Shown here: positions 34,561-48,892 of the stretch, piece after piece | Position numbering within the stretch: position 1 is the stretch's first letter | How the letters are laid out: every line of letters begins with the position of its first letter | Source of the DNA: Epiperipatus broadwayi | Lineage: Eukaryota > Onychophora > Udeonychophora > Euonychophora > Peripatidae | Direction: 5' to 3' | DNA: 64,000 bases | Assembly: GCA_028023455.1 (NCBI GenBank) | Contig: JAQFVV010012477.1 | Location: forward strand, 3,675,365-3,739,364 | The notes under the pieces: generated by a model | The model's input: only the letters and a program-made list of their open reading frames with translations | Told to the model about the DNA's origin: nothing | The model's database searches: none | Program-made: the position numbers and the translations under genes

Positions 34561-37500
34561 ATATTCTAACCTTGCTCTCGTGCATCCTCACTTCCAGATA
34601 ATATATGATATAAAATAAAACGGGTTCTATCTCAGTTAATAATTAATAACTAAAATATTCAGCATTAAAATTAAAATATTTCACTAGCTCAAATTTAAAA
34701 TACGAATAAGGTTCAGTTTATAAAAATAAATTAAATAAATATTTAATATTTTCATGAGACTTGAAGTGAAAATACAGGTGACAAGATAGATTACATTGAG
34801 CCAATATCCCACAGGATACTACCTCAATGGCATAAGAACACTATCCCCCCTTTATTACTATTTCAAATAACAAACTCATAGTATTCTTACGACTTTAATA
34901 ACTTCTACTCACTAAGATTAAACTAATAATTAAATCTTAATCTTCTATTTAATAATAATCTAGCTCAAATAAAATAATCTCAGGTTCATAAAGTTTATTC
35001 TAAGTTAATTTTAAAAATACGGTAGTAAAATATGAGAAGGGATTTTATGTCATAATCTACTACACTGAAACTAATAATAATAAATAACAGTAATAATATT
35101 CTTCATTGTTTAACTAATTCTGTATATCTTTTCTTTTACTATAATTTTATTACCATAATAAAATAATGAAATAATATAATATGATCTTATATCTTCATGT
35201 AATGATATAATAAATACGTGGTAGCATTTTAATAATCTGACAAACAAAATATGTGTGGCAACTGATAGCATATAATTTAATATAATATTGTGATAACTGA
35301 TTTATGACCAATAAAATAATGTAAGATTATGATTATTTAATTATAATGAATACCAATAAAATATTTAAAATTCTTAAAATAATTCTCTATTTATCTTTTG
35401 TGCAAAATTATATATTTGTTTCAATTATTATGCATATATCATGATTTCATGCAGCGATGTGGAGAAATAAATAACTCGGACACAAAATTTTTGAAATAAC
35501 AAAATTTAACAAAGTTTATTACTAACAACAAATAAATAAACAATTTATTTACACTATTTACAGTGGATATCCTTAACTTTTTTACTTTACAGTTTGATCT
35601 ACCGGGTTATAAAAAAAATAATTTATATTTCAATTATATCTTTATTTAGATTTAGGACAAAATTTAAAAAAAATGTTACTATTTGGTTTCTCATTATGGT
35701 TAACTTATTACAAATATATTTATCTACTTTATTAGCAACAGCATTTTATCCTTAATATTATTAAACTATCTTATTTTAAAAAATTCATACTTAGAAAAAC
35801 ATTCTATAGAAAACAAAATTTTATAATGAGTATGGATTTCTCAAAATATTAAAAAAATTTCATCTTGCAAAGTCAAAGATGTTACACAAAATATTATCCA
35901 AAATTCAGTACTAGATTTTAGTATTTATCACACAATGTTTACTAATCATAATATATTCTTCTTTAAGCCTTACTTTAGTATGATATAAGTGTAATCATCA
36001 ATATATTTCTGTTAATCAATAAACAAAAAATATACTATGCATATTGTTTACATAATTTACTTTGTACTATTGTATTTTAAAAATATGCAATACTTATTTT
36101 CTCTTAAAAAAAATAATACTAAAGCATTTAAAATTATTATCACTTTAAAGAAAATATCTTTGTTTAGATACTTTATTTTAAAAAAGTTTATATTTCATTT
36201 CCGAAATAAAATTCAAAATATATTCTATGATTCTTTTCTTTCCTTAGGATACTTTGGATCTTCAATTTTAAGTTATAACGTCCTATTCCTTCTAAGCAAA
36301 TAAACCAATCTTATACAAAACGATAGCATAACCTAAGTTCTAAATTATTTATCATTTCTCTTAAACATATCTTACTGAATGATGCAGTTACATGAAATAA
36401 AGATAGCAAAAACAGATGCATAGGATTAAGGAAGAAAGCTAGAGTATTACTCTTAACATATCTCAAAATCATGGCACAGTGCGAAGAGGTATGACATTTA
36501 CCTGCCTAATATCCTCTAGTACAGGGACGATGTTAAAGCTATTTCTTCAGCTTTATTAGAACATCAAATATTTAAAGAAATATAAACACTGTCCAAATAA
36601 AATGTGTATCAGTCATAGGGCTTTGTTAACTATGCTGATATTCACATAAAGACTAAATATTATTTCCATTCCTTATAACATCCTATTTCTTAAAACATCA
36701 TCTTGGTTTCCTGTTCACTAAGTACTTCCAAGCCACTATCTCAACATTATTTCTCAAGATTTTCCACATCTTACATCGATAAATAACTATCTGCATTTAC
36801 AAAACAATAAATAAAATTCATTAATAGTTAAACAATCTTACGATTCCATAAGAAAAGTCTGCTTACTTCATTGCTCTGTATGTTTAATCATATACAATCT
36901 ACTTAGACAATATTTGAATATCCAATAACATGAAAATTTTAAAAGAATCACATAATTATTTGTTATATGTTGGATTATATCACTAATAAAAAAAAAAATT
37001 GTCGTATGCATATTTTCAAATCAATCCTATCTCATAATGTTTTTTAAAATGTTGTATGAAATGCGGTACATATAAGTAAAAAAACTTTTACACTTCATTC
37101 TTCCAATTTATGGATGATCTAAAGAAAACAAAAAAAAATATACATTATAAATTATCAATAGTTATTATTATTACCAATAACCTTTATCTAGTCATCGTGT
37201 TCAGTAGGCTTCCTTTATCCACTTGAGCATTGCAGATATAAAAAAAAATTCACACCCATACACTTTATATTAAAATATTTTTAGCTAAATTATTAGATTG
37301 TTATATTATAAAATTTTAATATTAATAAATTAATGTTTTTATGTTTTTCCTAATCTTATATAAAAATTTAGATTTAAACTAGGTTAACAAAATAAAAGGA
37401 ATCAAAACTATAATTACATATTTTCTTGACGATAGTTCCTGATAAGTCCAAAATGTTTATTATTTTCTCTAGAGTTTTTAAAAATGTTCTCCTCCAAGCA

Positions 37501-39374
37501 CGTTAAAGTTTAAAATAAAAATAATTATTAATCCATTTAGTAAAATTTATAGAAAATAATCCTTGGTTTTAGTATTTAGGACGATAATTATTAAATCATA
37601 ATATTAATTAATCCCATGAAGCTTCTTAATCTTCTCTACCAATATTCTCTGCGTATCCGATGCATCAATCCATCTAATTTAACTTTGAAAAATATTCGAT
37701 AAACTTTTAAGTACTATTTGTATTTCCATGGATCCATCTTTTATTCAACTATGTGTTCACTTTTTTATATATGTTTCCTTCTTGATACATTTAAACTTTC
37801 GTTTGGTATTTTTATAAATCTCTTTTAAAAATAAAAAAAAATGTTACCTTCAGAAAGGATATAACATTTTACTCCTTTGAATATCATATTATATAAAATA
37901 ATTCATGAAATATAATTGTCTTATTACTATTTAAAAAATAAATCTTGGATAAGCTTATAAATAATACGTTTCAATACATTTTTTAGACTCCGTATAATGT
38001 CCGAGCTGTGGTTTTTTTATGTACCAAAACAGTTCTCCGGTGAAGTATTAATAAAGCTGTATCAATAAATATTTCAAATATTTTTTCAGCATTACAACTT
38101 ATATCCATTTTATTTCGTAGTATATCCATCCTTTATTGCGAAGTTTAGGTTAAATTTTTAGATAAAATACGACTGATAAAGGAACTTTAAAAAATTTAAC
38201 AAAGCATGTTAAATGAAATTATTAAAATATTTTTTAGTTTACACTCTCTTTTTTGCAAGTTACTTTTAAAAATTATCAATTAGTTTTTGCAAATAAATTA
38301 TGAGAGAGTGCTAAAATTGATTAAAATAATAATTTTAAAAATACTATCTTTTTGATAGTTATAATTTACCTTTCTCCGGTTTCAATACATTATTAATCTC
38401 CCCCGATAACCCCCGTGCAATTCATATTTATAGTCTGTAAGAATACCTATTCCTATTGGTTAATTCTTACTTTAGCTTGAGAACAAATTTACATATTTTT
38501 TAGTTTATAGTAGAATTGAATTTCAAAATTAGAAATTATGATGTAATGAACTTAAAATATTATTTAAAATACCACTTTTAATTCAATTATAACTTTATTT
38601 AAATTATTTAATCTTTATATTCAATTTATCTATTTTTATTTAAACAAAATATTTAATTTTTATTATATCTGTATTCGTCTTTATTACATTACTTAAAACA
38701 TTACATACGATAGTTAACTTAATATTTATTATTATTTGCTTTTATGATAGGCAATAATTCTATCCAATTCTATAATATAACTTTTAAAATATTTTAAACT
38801 TCGTTACTTTAAATACAAACAAGCATGTGTGTGAAAGTATTAGTATACAAGTCACATGATTAATAACTTTGACAGACGATTTTCAATCTATTTCTCTGCC
38901 TAGACTAATAAAATTGATACACTTATTATATTATATAAAATAATTATAAAAAATTTGGAAGAACAATTTAGAAAATATAGAATTAGATATAATTTTCACC
39001 ATCATAAAGTTTATTTTTAAAATATACTATATTAATTTTGACTATTAAATATGATTATAAATTTAAACACTGTATTTATTAACTTATCAGTTTTAAACTA
39101 TTAAAATCGAATTTATTAAATATACTTTTAATTTTTATAGCTGTGTTATTTAATATGGCCAGCTTTTACAACCATATGAAACAATATTTTAAACTTTACT
39201 TAACTACTTTTTAAATAATTCGCTATAATTTTATATATCACGTATTTTCTTTAGCTTTAAATTGTACTTTAAAAATATAATCGACAAACTATAATTAATG
39301 TATTAAAAGAAGATATTCTAAAATTTAAAATTTTTAGTAATTGACTGTTATGAACTATTACTGGCCTATAGAAA
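34561..39374. other. Long featureless desert with C-over-G skew
   Basis: 4.8 kb without a recognised gene or repeat family. The plus strand is visibly richer in C than G through most of it, for example at 36660-36780 and 38385-38450. The stretch TGTGGAGAAATAAATAACTC at 35458 followed by TTAACAAAGTTTATTACTAAC could be the edge of a minus-strand LTR, but no second LTR or pol frame was found. Confidence 0.4.
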
Positions 39375-40065
39375 AGGGCACAATATATATATATATGTGT
39401 CTGTGTGTGTGTGTGTGTAAGATGATGATCTGGACTAACTGTTGAGTGCTAGTTCATCATTAGATACATATATTGGAGATATTTTTTTGCATGTGTACAT
39501 TCACGTGTATCCATTGTATAAGATAGAGCAGTTAGTTGAAGAAAGCTTGAAATTTTGTGTTTAAATCAATTGTATAAATTACACTTGTATTCAATCACAT
39601 ATTATAAATTTAGCCTGCATCTTGGCTATCTCTCTTCTGCATATTAAATGGATAAGTTCCAATACTCAGAATAAAATAACATGACAATAATATTGGCATC
39701 AATGAGGAATTTGGATGTTCCATCATCAGATTTTCAATGGCATGGATGGCTGAAGAGTTGGAAGGCAGAGCAAATTGAAGCCTATCCTTTAAAGTTTGAA
39801 GACTTACTATCTTAATATAAACCAAATACTAATTATATATGTATGTGATAAATGATGACCTGAACTAACTGATGAGAGCTGTTTCAGCACAAAATAAATT
39901 TATTTGAGGTTGTTTATCTTTTTTGAATGTGTTTGTTCACATATATTGGTTGTATGAGGTAGAGATGGGTAGCTGAAGGGAGTTTCAGCATTTGTGTTCA
40001 AATTCCTTATGGTTACATTTAAACTCCAAGTATATAAATTATACTTGTATTCGATCAAATATTAT
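39375..40065 (+). mobile_element. Family R tandem dimer (hammerhead copies c and d)
   Basis: Two units lie in the same orientation, with hammerheads at 39424-39482 and 39853-39914 offset by 430 bp. Copy c has core CTGTTGA and has lost GAAA. Copy d has intact CTGATGA with GAGCT/AGC stem II and CAAAA. In copy d the outer stem I has a C-G pair where others have T-A. Between them lies a full body (39610-39830). A-box-like TAGCTGAAGGG (39970-39980) and B-box-like GTTCAAATTCC (about 39995-40005) sit near the unit end. Confidence 0.78.
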
Positions 40066-40074
40066 ATATATATA

Positions 40075-41175
40075 TATGATACTTAAAAGATAAAATTATT
40101 TTTAAACCTCTCACTGAAGAACAAAAATAAAAAAACTGTAAGGGATAATCATTACTTATATAAAAAATAAAAAATCTTTAATTATATTAGATTCATCTTA
40201 GGGGTATATGGAAATAATTTACTTACATCTGAATCATAAGTTCCTGGTATAATGTAATCATAAAAATAATGGATTATTTATAATAAAATACCCTTCAAAT
40301 CATTCTGTCTTTTAGTTTATTTTGAAATATTTATAACTATGCCTTTCTTTAAGAAAATTAAATATTTTTCTTTTTTTTCTCTTTGGCAGTCATTATCTCT
40401 CTTTTGCCACTGATTATATCTATGCCAATTTTTTATTCTATTTTTATTTTTTTATTTTTTTGATAAGTATATAAATATGGGATATCCAAATATGCTAAAG
40501 ATTGGATAAATTAATAGATAATTACAAATTAAGTGGTGATATAAACCTTTTCAATATGATTTACTATGATCATATAAGGAAACAGAGATAAAAAAACAAA
40601 GTACATAACAATGCAATTAATAGAAACATATGACTATAAAATAGATTTTATAAAAATATTAAACCTTTAAATTGCATTAAAGTTTCAAAGAGAAGACAAA
40701 TATATAAAACATATTACATTAAAAATAACTTAATTGATTGTATGAATGTTTATAAAACTTCAATAAATTTAATTAACAACTGCCAATTGGAAATAAATGG
40801 AAAGGTTGTGTAATGTATATGTTATTTATTCTGTATATTCTCATGTTATATACAATCAATTCTTTAAAGTTATATTGGATCTCTATTGAAAGTTTTATTT
40901 TACTTTACTGATGGTTTATTTTGTGATTGTTGTTGTTTTGCTTCTATTATAGAACACTAGATGGAGTTATATATGGAATAATTGATTAACATTAAAATAG
41001 ATTAATATTTGAAAAAGACACTAAACCATGTGTTGAAAAAGTCTTTTTATGCATAATTATTTTAATATATATGTATATAGCTGTTATATATTATTTTTTA
41101 TTTATTATAATTGTTTATATTTATAGCCCTTTTTTATTTTGTTTTCACAATTATTTCTATTACCATATTAACATA
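40075..41175. other. No recognisable feature
   Basis: AT-rich DNA without an identified gene. Confidence 0.4.
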
Positions 41176-41179
41176 TCCC

Positions 41180-41275
41180 TTTTTTTAAATCCTTATCTCT
41201 AAATGTTATTGTTCAAGTCTCCATTCCATATAAAATCACATTCCAAAGGAAATATTCAGCAAGTCTTTTTTTTAT
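41180..41275 (-). pseudogene. Scrap of a LINE reverse transcriptase C-terminal region
   Basis: The minus strand of 41210-41268 reads AEYFLWNVILYGMET followed by a stop and TIT. This matches the conserved W(S/N)V.LYG.ETWT block downstream of the catalytic domain in RTE-like LINEs; the element at 29630-31234 has VLPVLTYGSETWTL at the same place. The flanks are too decayed to extend the call. Confidence 0.45.
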
Positions 41276-41279
41276 ATAC

Positions 41280-44105
41280 CATTTTTACTTATAGTGTATA
41301 AATTAAAAGTATATTAGATATTGAAAATAATTGACTGTAAAGTCTAAGTGATTCCAACATTAGAAGTAACAAGCCATCTTTGATCCACAAAGTTTGGATT
41401 TTATATGGTAAAATTAGTTCCACATAATAATGTCTGATATATGCTGTAGTGTAATGGGATGCACAGTGGCTTCTCCTTAAGCAAAGTTAGACTTGCATGC
41501 ATAGAGTATATGCCTAGAAACCCTGTTAGCCAAATTAAATATTTTTCCACAATACACCACAATAAACTCATATGTTTATTTTATTTACTGTTAATTAATG
41601 CATTTCTATTCATTGTTTATTTTTTCTTCCTAACACATTTTCATAAAAGCTGGTTCATTTATTACACTACTCTATCCTTATATTTTTCATTTTTGGTTTT
41701 AAAATACTTAAAAGTTCATGAAATTCTTATTTTTTTTACTTTTTTTGCTTTTATTAACCCATTCTCTTTCAACATTTCAAAAATGTTTTCAATACTTTGT
41801 CACTTATATCCACATAAATACATCTACAGTTCATATCCTTATTCCATTACTGGCTTTTTCACCTGACTTTTCATCAAATAATAATAAATTTTCATTAGTA
41901 TTATCAGATATTTTTTTTATATTTTATTATATATAACTTTTCCATAACTCTAATTATCTTTTGGCAATGTGGACTGTGCAACGAATGCCATCTATATTAA
42001 TAATTTAAATACTTGTTAACTTTATATATTTAGTGTTCAGAAACTGAATTATTTTACACTATTTATAAAAATAGATAATAAATAATCGTAATTATAAATT
42101 CATTTTGTTTTTTATTACAATAATGTAGTTATTTTTAGCTGCAAGTAAATGAATGTTTAAAACAAGTACAATTAGAAACTCTTACAATATTTAAAAATAT
42201 CCATATGAATAGAAGCACATTTCTCCATTTTTGAAACACTCATTATAATAATAGTTATGTATGCTACAAATTTATATATTATTTTCTGTTACGTAGATGA
42301 ATAATACGGAAAAATATGAATACTTTTTTAGAAAAGTAATAATTAGCGTATTATTATTTTTGTTTGAGGTCACACACACAAAAAAACTGATTTAAATAAA
42401 TTATACATATCTAAGCGCCTATAATATATATAAACCCAGCATAATATTCGCTTTTATAAATATAAACCAAGAATATATAATGTCTAATTTAAAAAAAAAA
42501 AAAAATGTTATTTTTATGAGTCAGTGAATCACTTTGTTTTGCACATATCGGGTACACAAATAAGCCGAATTACATGTATGAAACTTTTAGTAAGAGAAAG
42601 TTCTTTCATGTGATCTTTGTGAATATTAATATCATTTAATGTTGCAATGCATTAGTCGTTATTATGATTTATATTACTTTTTCAATTGATTATAAAACAA
42701 CTTTTGTTTGTTTATATATAAACGGAAAGAAATTGTATTAAAAATACATAACCCCAAATCACTTCTTTACAATTTCTACAAGTGTCTCGTGTGAATTAAT
42801 TTTTATGACTTTCTTTTCAGAGGTAAAAAAAACGAATACGGTTCTGGAAAGTTTATATATAAGTTTAAATAATAAATTAAAATAACTTCAAAAAATAAAA
42901 AATTGATGATAATTGTCAAGGTAATTTTACTGAAAGTATTAAAAACAATAACAAATACTGCATGTATATATATAATTTTAAATGTCATATTCTCTAATAT
43001 TTGAATGTTTATATGTTATTCAGTAAAATTAAATAAAGAATGTTATAAAAATAAAAAAAATCTGTTTTTTTTAAAATTAATTTTATGTGCACAGAAACTT
43101 TTAATTATTTTATTAATCAATGAATTTCTTTCCTCATTGTGTCATACCATAATATTAAATGAGCGATGTTAAATACGAGTATACTTTCTGACCACAAAAT
43201 AAAAATTTGAGAAAATAAGAAAAACAACTATCTTATTTCAAACCTAAATGTACTTATATAGTTTATCATCTTCTAATACTAGGATTAAGTAAAGTTTAAT
43301 ATGTCGTAAGTGTTAATAAAATTATTAAAAGAAATGGATGTAAAAAGAATAATATATCCATGCTTTTATTCGAAGTCACTTAAGATTGGCCTATATAAGT
43401 GCATTCAGGTTTGAAAGTACAGCTTATTTTCTCAAAGTATATATCTTGTGGCTGGAATGAGAGTATCCTCACATTTAACATCACTGATTTAATACTATAA
43501 ATAGAATTATTATGGTTAATTTTTATGAAGAAAACGATGTACATGAACGATACATAAATATGTGTGATCGTTATAATCTACATTTATAAGCCTATTAAAC
43601 TCTTGAGTAATTGACTTTATTGTCTTAGACGATATATAAAATGATAGTCTGAAATTCCATTCAAAATTATCGAAAAGAACAATATTATGATTAAAATTCA
43701 AATGCATATAAAATAAAATGGAGATTTTATCAGAGAAAACATTTTATATCTAATACTTGCAAAGAATGTGTTTATATATACATAATTTTAATATCTTAGC
43801 AATTATATAGAAATTAATTAACTCACAATGAATACAACTGGTATATAAGACCAGTTTAAATTTAAAATGTGCTAATTTCATTTTTTTAAAAAATTGAACA
43901 GGAATCTGTCTCAGTACATTTCTAAATATGTCTCTACCTAGTAGAAATCAAAATAATTGGAATTTAACTCATGTCATATAAATCATATGCTATTCTTTTC
44001 AAGTTTAACAATGCCTCATACAGCTTATAGTCCAAATATTTGCAAATTGTCTTGGATCTTTTGTAAATGATTATTATTTTTCTACTCTTTAAGACAATGC
44101 TTACA
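41280..44105. other. No confident feature
   Basis: The plus-strand open frame at 41459-41866 (135 codons) is mostly hydrophobic Phe/Leu/Ile from AT-rich sequence. It may be a shadow of decayed minus-strand LINE sequence. I do not support it as a gene. Confidence 0.35.
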
Positions 44106-44109
44106 ATAA

Positions 44110-44275
44110 AGGCAAAACTCTCTATACAGTGCTACCATCTAATACAAGCCAGAGTAATCAATAGATGCAAAAAGGTTTGTACACTGTGTGACAATAATGT
44201 ATGGAAAGTTTTGCCTTTTTTAATAGCTTGTGTAAGCATAAAGAATAGTGATGATATGATATTTAGTGGTTTATT
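44110..44275 (+). mobile_element. Family P MITE, short copy
   Basis: TIRs GGCAAAACTCTCTATACA (44112-44129) and TGTATGGAAAGTTTTGCC (about 44199-44216) match with two mismatches when reverse-complemented. They are followed by the family tail TAGCTTGTGTAAGCATAAAG. This copy is too short to contain the hammerhead loop. Confidence 0.75.
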
Positions 44276-44309
44276 TCTTACAATAATAAAAACAAATTTA
44301 TTTTATTAT

Positions 44310-44690
44310 AATGATGAGAATCTCAGCCTCAGGGTGGCCTTAGAGCATTCCATCATCAGATTTTCAATTGGATAGATGGTTGAAGAGTTGGAGTGTGGAG
44401 TGGATTGAAGCCTGTCCATTAAAGTATGAAGATTGGCTATCTTAATATATATCTGAGCACCTTATGTTTAGAGATGATAATCTGGACCAACTGAAAATTG
44501 CTGGTTTAGCATGAAATACAGATATTGGTGATTATTTATCTTTTTGACATATATGTGTTCAAGTGTATCAGTGTTATGAGATAGTGGGGAGTGGTGGGTC
44601 ATGTGAAAGTCTGTGCTCATATATTCTATATATTACATATATTAATACAGGTATATAATAAGCCTGTAATTCAGTTATTATAATGATTAT
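44310..44690 (+). mobile_element. Family R element, solo, with hammerhead motif (copy e)
   Basis: The body begins near AATCTCAGCCTCAGGGTGGC and runs through CATTCCATCATCAGATTTTC. The hammerhead at 44475-44536 has perfect outer (ATAATC/GATTAT) and inner (ACCAA/TTGGT) stem I. Its core is CTGAAAA, with G8 lost. The unit ends with ATATTACATATAT..CAGGTATATAATAAGCCTG, matching the 63-kb array, so this copy belongs to the array subfamily. Confidence 0.78.
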
Positions 44691-44837
44691 TGTAAAAAAG
44701 CAATCAATTGAATATAGTTAAACAAAATTAATTTTATTTTTACAATTTTACAATTTTGTCATTATATTTTTTGATTTTTGTTAATACAAATATTTTAAAA
44801 TTTATTATACATAATACTTATAATAAAAAATATCAAA

Positions 44838-44937
<100 letters not shown>

Positions 44938-44939
44938 CA

Positions 44940-46940
44940 AATACCCTTCTTAGGAGGAGTATGAGATACTGCTTCTAGTGTTTCCATTGCTATATTATTG
45001 TAAATCTTGAAATCAATATACAAGTAATTATATATTTTTAAATATTTTATTTATTGTAGGAATAATACTTTATTTCAATTTTATAAATAATAAAACTTAA
45101 ATCTAAAATCCTTAAAATAATGATCCAAGGATTTATATCTTAAAAAAACATTTTAAGACACACTACTTGCTAAAAAAAATTCTTTGATTCACATTAGTTT
45201 CTATGCAAAATTTGCATGTGAATGTAAAATATTATTTTTCAATGTAAAAAAAAACCAACATATCATGATGGCTGTCCTTGCTGAATGTCTATAATGTGTC
45301 TATATATGATGTGGTATAATATAATTACTTTCTGAAAGTGTTTATTGTCTCATTTGCATTATATATAAATCATGCCAATGTAAATAACTTCATGTTTATC
45401 ATCCTAACTTTTTTTTTTATTAATTTAATAAAATAAATGAAATGTTTAACTAGAACAAAACAATAACATATATGTATATATAATACCTAATGGTTGATTC
45501 TAATACACATGAGTGCCCATAGGAAGGGTTTGAAATTATTAAAACTCAAAAGTGAGTGTTTGTGACCATCTGTAATAAAACTTTACTATTGACAGCAATA
45601 TTTTCATCTTTTGCTTAAAAAAAGATGGTGAACAAGAACTACTTACTGTGTACTGCTTTAATTTTATTTTTAAATAGTATAGAAAGTTGTGGTTTTGGAA
45701 GGCTAATTTGTTAATGACTGATGTGATAAAATGATAATTTAACAAGTGATGGAGTTAGTTTTGGTATCAGAAATAAAATAGATAAATAATATTAAAAAAT
45801 GAAGATGATGTACAACACGTTTTGTTATATGTTAGGAAATAAATATTTTTTGTTCTTTCTTTATTACTTATTATTTAAGATGTGCTTGCATTGTTACAAG
45901 TTTACAATTTTCTTGATAAAATTATATCACGTAGATGGCAATTAATAGAATCGATCACTAAAGATAATCCAATATCAATTGATTATAGTATATTATTATC
46001 TCGTTGTTCTGTTCATCTTTGCACAGAGAATCTTATTTAATACATAATCAATAACAAAATAAAAATAATTAATTTCTTAATAGGCAAATAAAATTTTAAT
46101 CTCTTTTCAGATTTTAACGTTAAAAAATCTTATTAATGCATGTGGAGAAAAAAATGCAAAAAATAAAAGCAATTCAATAATTAAATTGCAATAGCGAACA
46201 GCTCTAACTAACCATTGATAATTATTATTACATAACATTTATCTTGAATCTACAGAATGTCAATATTATTCTACTAACTTATCAATGACTAAACATATAA
46301 TATTTTTTTTACATTGTATTTTTGGCAAAACAAAAAACAATATAATGGGCTCGTAAAAAAGTGATAAACAAAAAAAGAAGATCAAAAATATTTACTAAAT
46401 CAAAAAAAGGTTGATTCAGAAAAATGTTATTAAAAATTAGATATTTTTTATTGTATGCTATAGTTAAAAAATTGCCTTATTTGATCATTCAGCGTGTACA
46501 TAAAGACAAGATTATATGACCAATTTGTATTTTTAATCTAATGCTACATACATATATATAAAATGCACAATTTTAAAGGCATTTATTATGTTTGGCATGT
46601 AAGAGGAACGAAGTGAAAAATTACTTAAATAATACCTTATGATTATCTAAAGTATGGCTTTCATAAATGACTAAATTTTCATTTATACTATAAACATTAT
46701 CTGGTCACTGTGAAGAGATACGACATAAATTCTATCATTAGAAAAATTTGATAAGGATATAATAAAGTCATTAATTATACATTAGTTAGTGAGTTAAAAA
46801 CATCATTGCAAGACATCAAATAAATATAGTAAAAAAAGTATATATGAGCTACCTGCTAGTGAGAGTGAAATCAATTTTGTGAGTATACAATAAATACTAT
46901 CAAATTATTACAATTAAATAATTGACAAATCACATCAATG
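44940..46940. other. No recognisable feature
   Basis: AT-rich DNA without an identified gene or repeat family. Confidence 0.4.
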
Positions 46941-46947
46941 TACATGA

Positions 46948-47181
46948 ACAGAAAATTATATAAACATCAAAATAATTACTACCAAATTAAAATCAGAAAA
47001 AATATATATTAATTTCAAAAATGGCATTATTAATGTAGTGAAAGATGGAAAAATCTTTATAAAAATGGAAAGCAAAGATTGTAATAAGATAAATGAAGAC
47101 ATGATAATTGATAATGAGGAATTGAAATCAACTTTTGTAAAACAACTGAACATAAAAATCTCAAACACACACAGAAAATAA
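46948..47181 (+). pseudogene. Unidentified coding-like open tract, 77 codons
   Basis: This is open without a start codon at its head, and it ends at a TAA (47179-47181). The translation is Lys/Ile/Asn-rich with a balanced mix of acidic residues (KDGKIFIKMESKDCNKINED). In DNA this AT-rich an open frame of this length is uncommon by chance. No family is recognised. It may belong with the tracts at 48893-49387. Confidence 0.3.
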
Positions 47182-48892
47182 ATGCCTCCAAATAATTATA
47201 ATAAATCAATGCTAAACAATACTACCTGCAACAATATTGAAAGAAAAATCAATTAATAATCTTGAACTATCCACATCTAGAATATGTGCAAAAATATAAT
47301 GATATTTACAAAACTAAACAATTATTGATATGAAGCATTTAATAATGGGAGGAGTGGAAATGTTAATATTTTTCATTATACACTTCATTGTAATAATATC
47401 TGAAGAATTCATATTTGTCCACCCTTCAAATTTCAGATTACATTGGCTCTAAATAAAGCTGGCCTATTAATAAAGTTAACTATGTTTTCTTCTATATTCA
47501 GAAGATGTTTTAGTGATACTATATTTAATGACAAGACAAAATAAAAATAAAAAACAGAACATTTTATTAGTATGTTAAATAGAAATAAAATGTATTATGT
47601 AATAAAAGAGTAATGAATAATCCATACACTTTTGTGATGTTACCAATATTACTACAGTTTTCAAATTAAAATGAGCAGAAGTCAAAATAGACAATAAGAC
47701 TATTCAAATAAATAGTTTTGACTTCCATTTTTAAATGGAAAAAATAAAACCATACATTATTATGATTGATAGATTCTTTTGGACAGTGCAATTAAATTAA
47801 GACTATCTGGATATTTTAAACAAAGCATATAGAATTTCAATGTTCCATACATAAATGTTATACATATGGTTTTCATGAGAGAATGGGTCATAATTGTCCT
47901 ACAACTCTTAAACTATATTGCTTTCAAACCATAGCCAAAAAAATATCAGTACTGAATTAAGGGTTGAGAATGTGTGTTGAGAGTGTGATGATATTTCCTT
48001 GGAGGGCATTCATAGTACAAAAGATCTAGAGCAATATGCTGATGTTGTTCTAATAATTTTTACTTTAGTAGAAGTGTAATAAAAAATATAACAAGTCAAG
48101 AAATTGAAACATATCAAAATAATATTAATCCACTTATATTAATAATCCAACTAGAGCTAAAACATTTAACAAACTCCCCTAGCACTTCAAATAATTCATT
48201 ATTTAAATATTCTTCAAGTGTAAAGAAAACTAATTATCAAAAAAAAGTCAAATAATCATTATAGAATAATAGAGAATAAAACAAAAATAATAAACAAAAA
48301 GAAAGTTGCATTGCAAAAGAGGAAGCAGCTAGGAAAAAAATGAGATTTTCATCAATATTTTGTATTATAAAGGGCCTGGCCCAAGTATTTCTTATATCTC
48401 TTGATTTTTTCATCTAACTATATTGATTCACATTTGAGAGAGGTCAGTGGTTGTATTACCAGAATATTTGTTCTAAGGAAGGATGATAAATAAATATACT
48501 AGCTTATGTTGATGAAGTAGTGATAAGTGTAGCTAACATTTTTATTATTGATGATTGCCTATTTTTTTTTTTATAAATAACTATCAGTCATATCAGGGGA
48601 CAAATTTTCAGCATGGAATATATCAAAAAGATACACTCCTTCAATATTTACAGCAATTTAACCTAAACTTCTCAATATCCCAGTGTGTTTCTCAATGATA
48701 AAAAGATTAATTAATAATGAACAAAATAATGCCCAATAAATTCCCAACTAACTTATTTTTTTATTCTTATCAAATACTATTTGAAAGAAAAATTTAAAAG
48801 AATTCCATTTTTAAAGGTCTATTGGTGTAATATGCACTGTTGACATGTATAAGGAATACAGCAAACATTAATAAATATATAAATAATTATTT

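Noticed and set aside
35458-35600. LTR-like edge (TGTGGAGAAAT..; AATAAAC on the minus strand)
   Set aside because: No second LTR, primer-binding site or gag-pol frame was found, so an LTR element cannot be supported.
41459-41866. 135-codon open frame on the plus strand
   Set aside because: The translation is almost entirely Phe/Leu/Ile/Tyr from AT-rich DNA and contains no domain. It is better explained as a shadow of decayed sequence.
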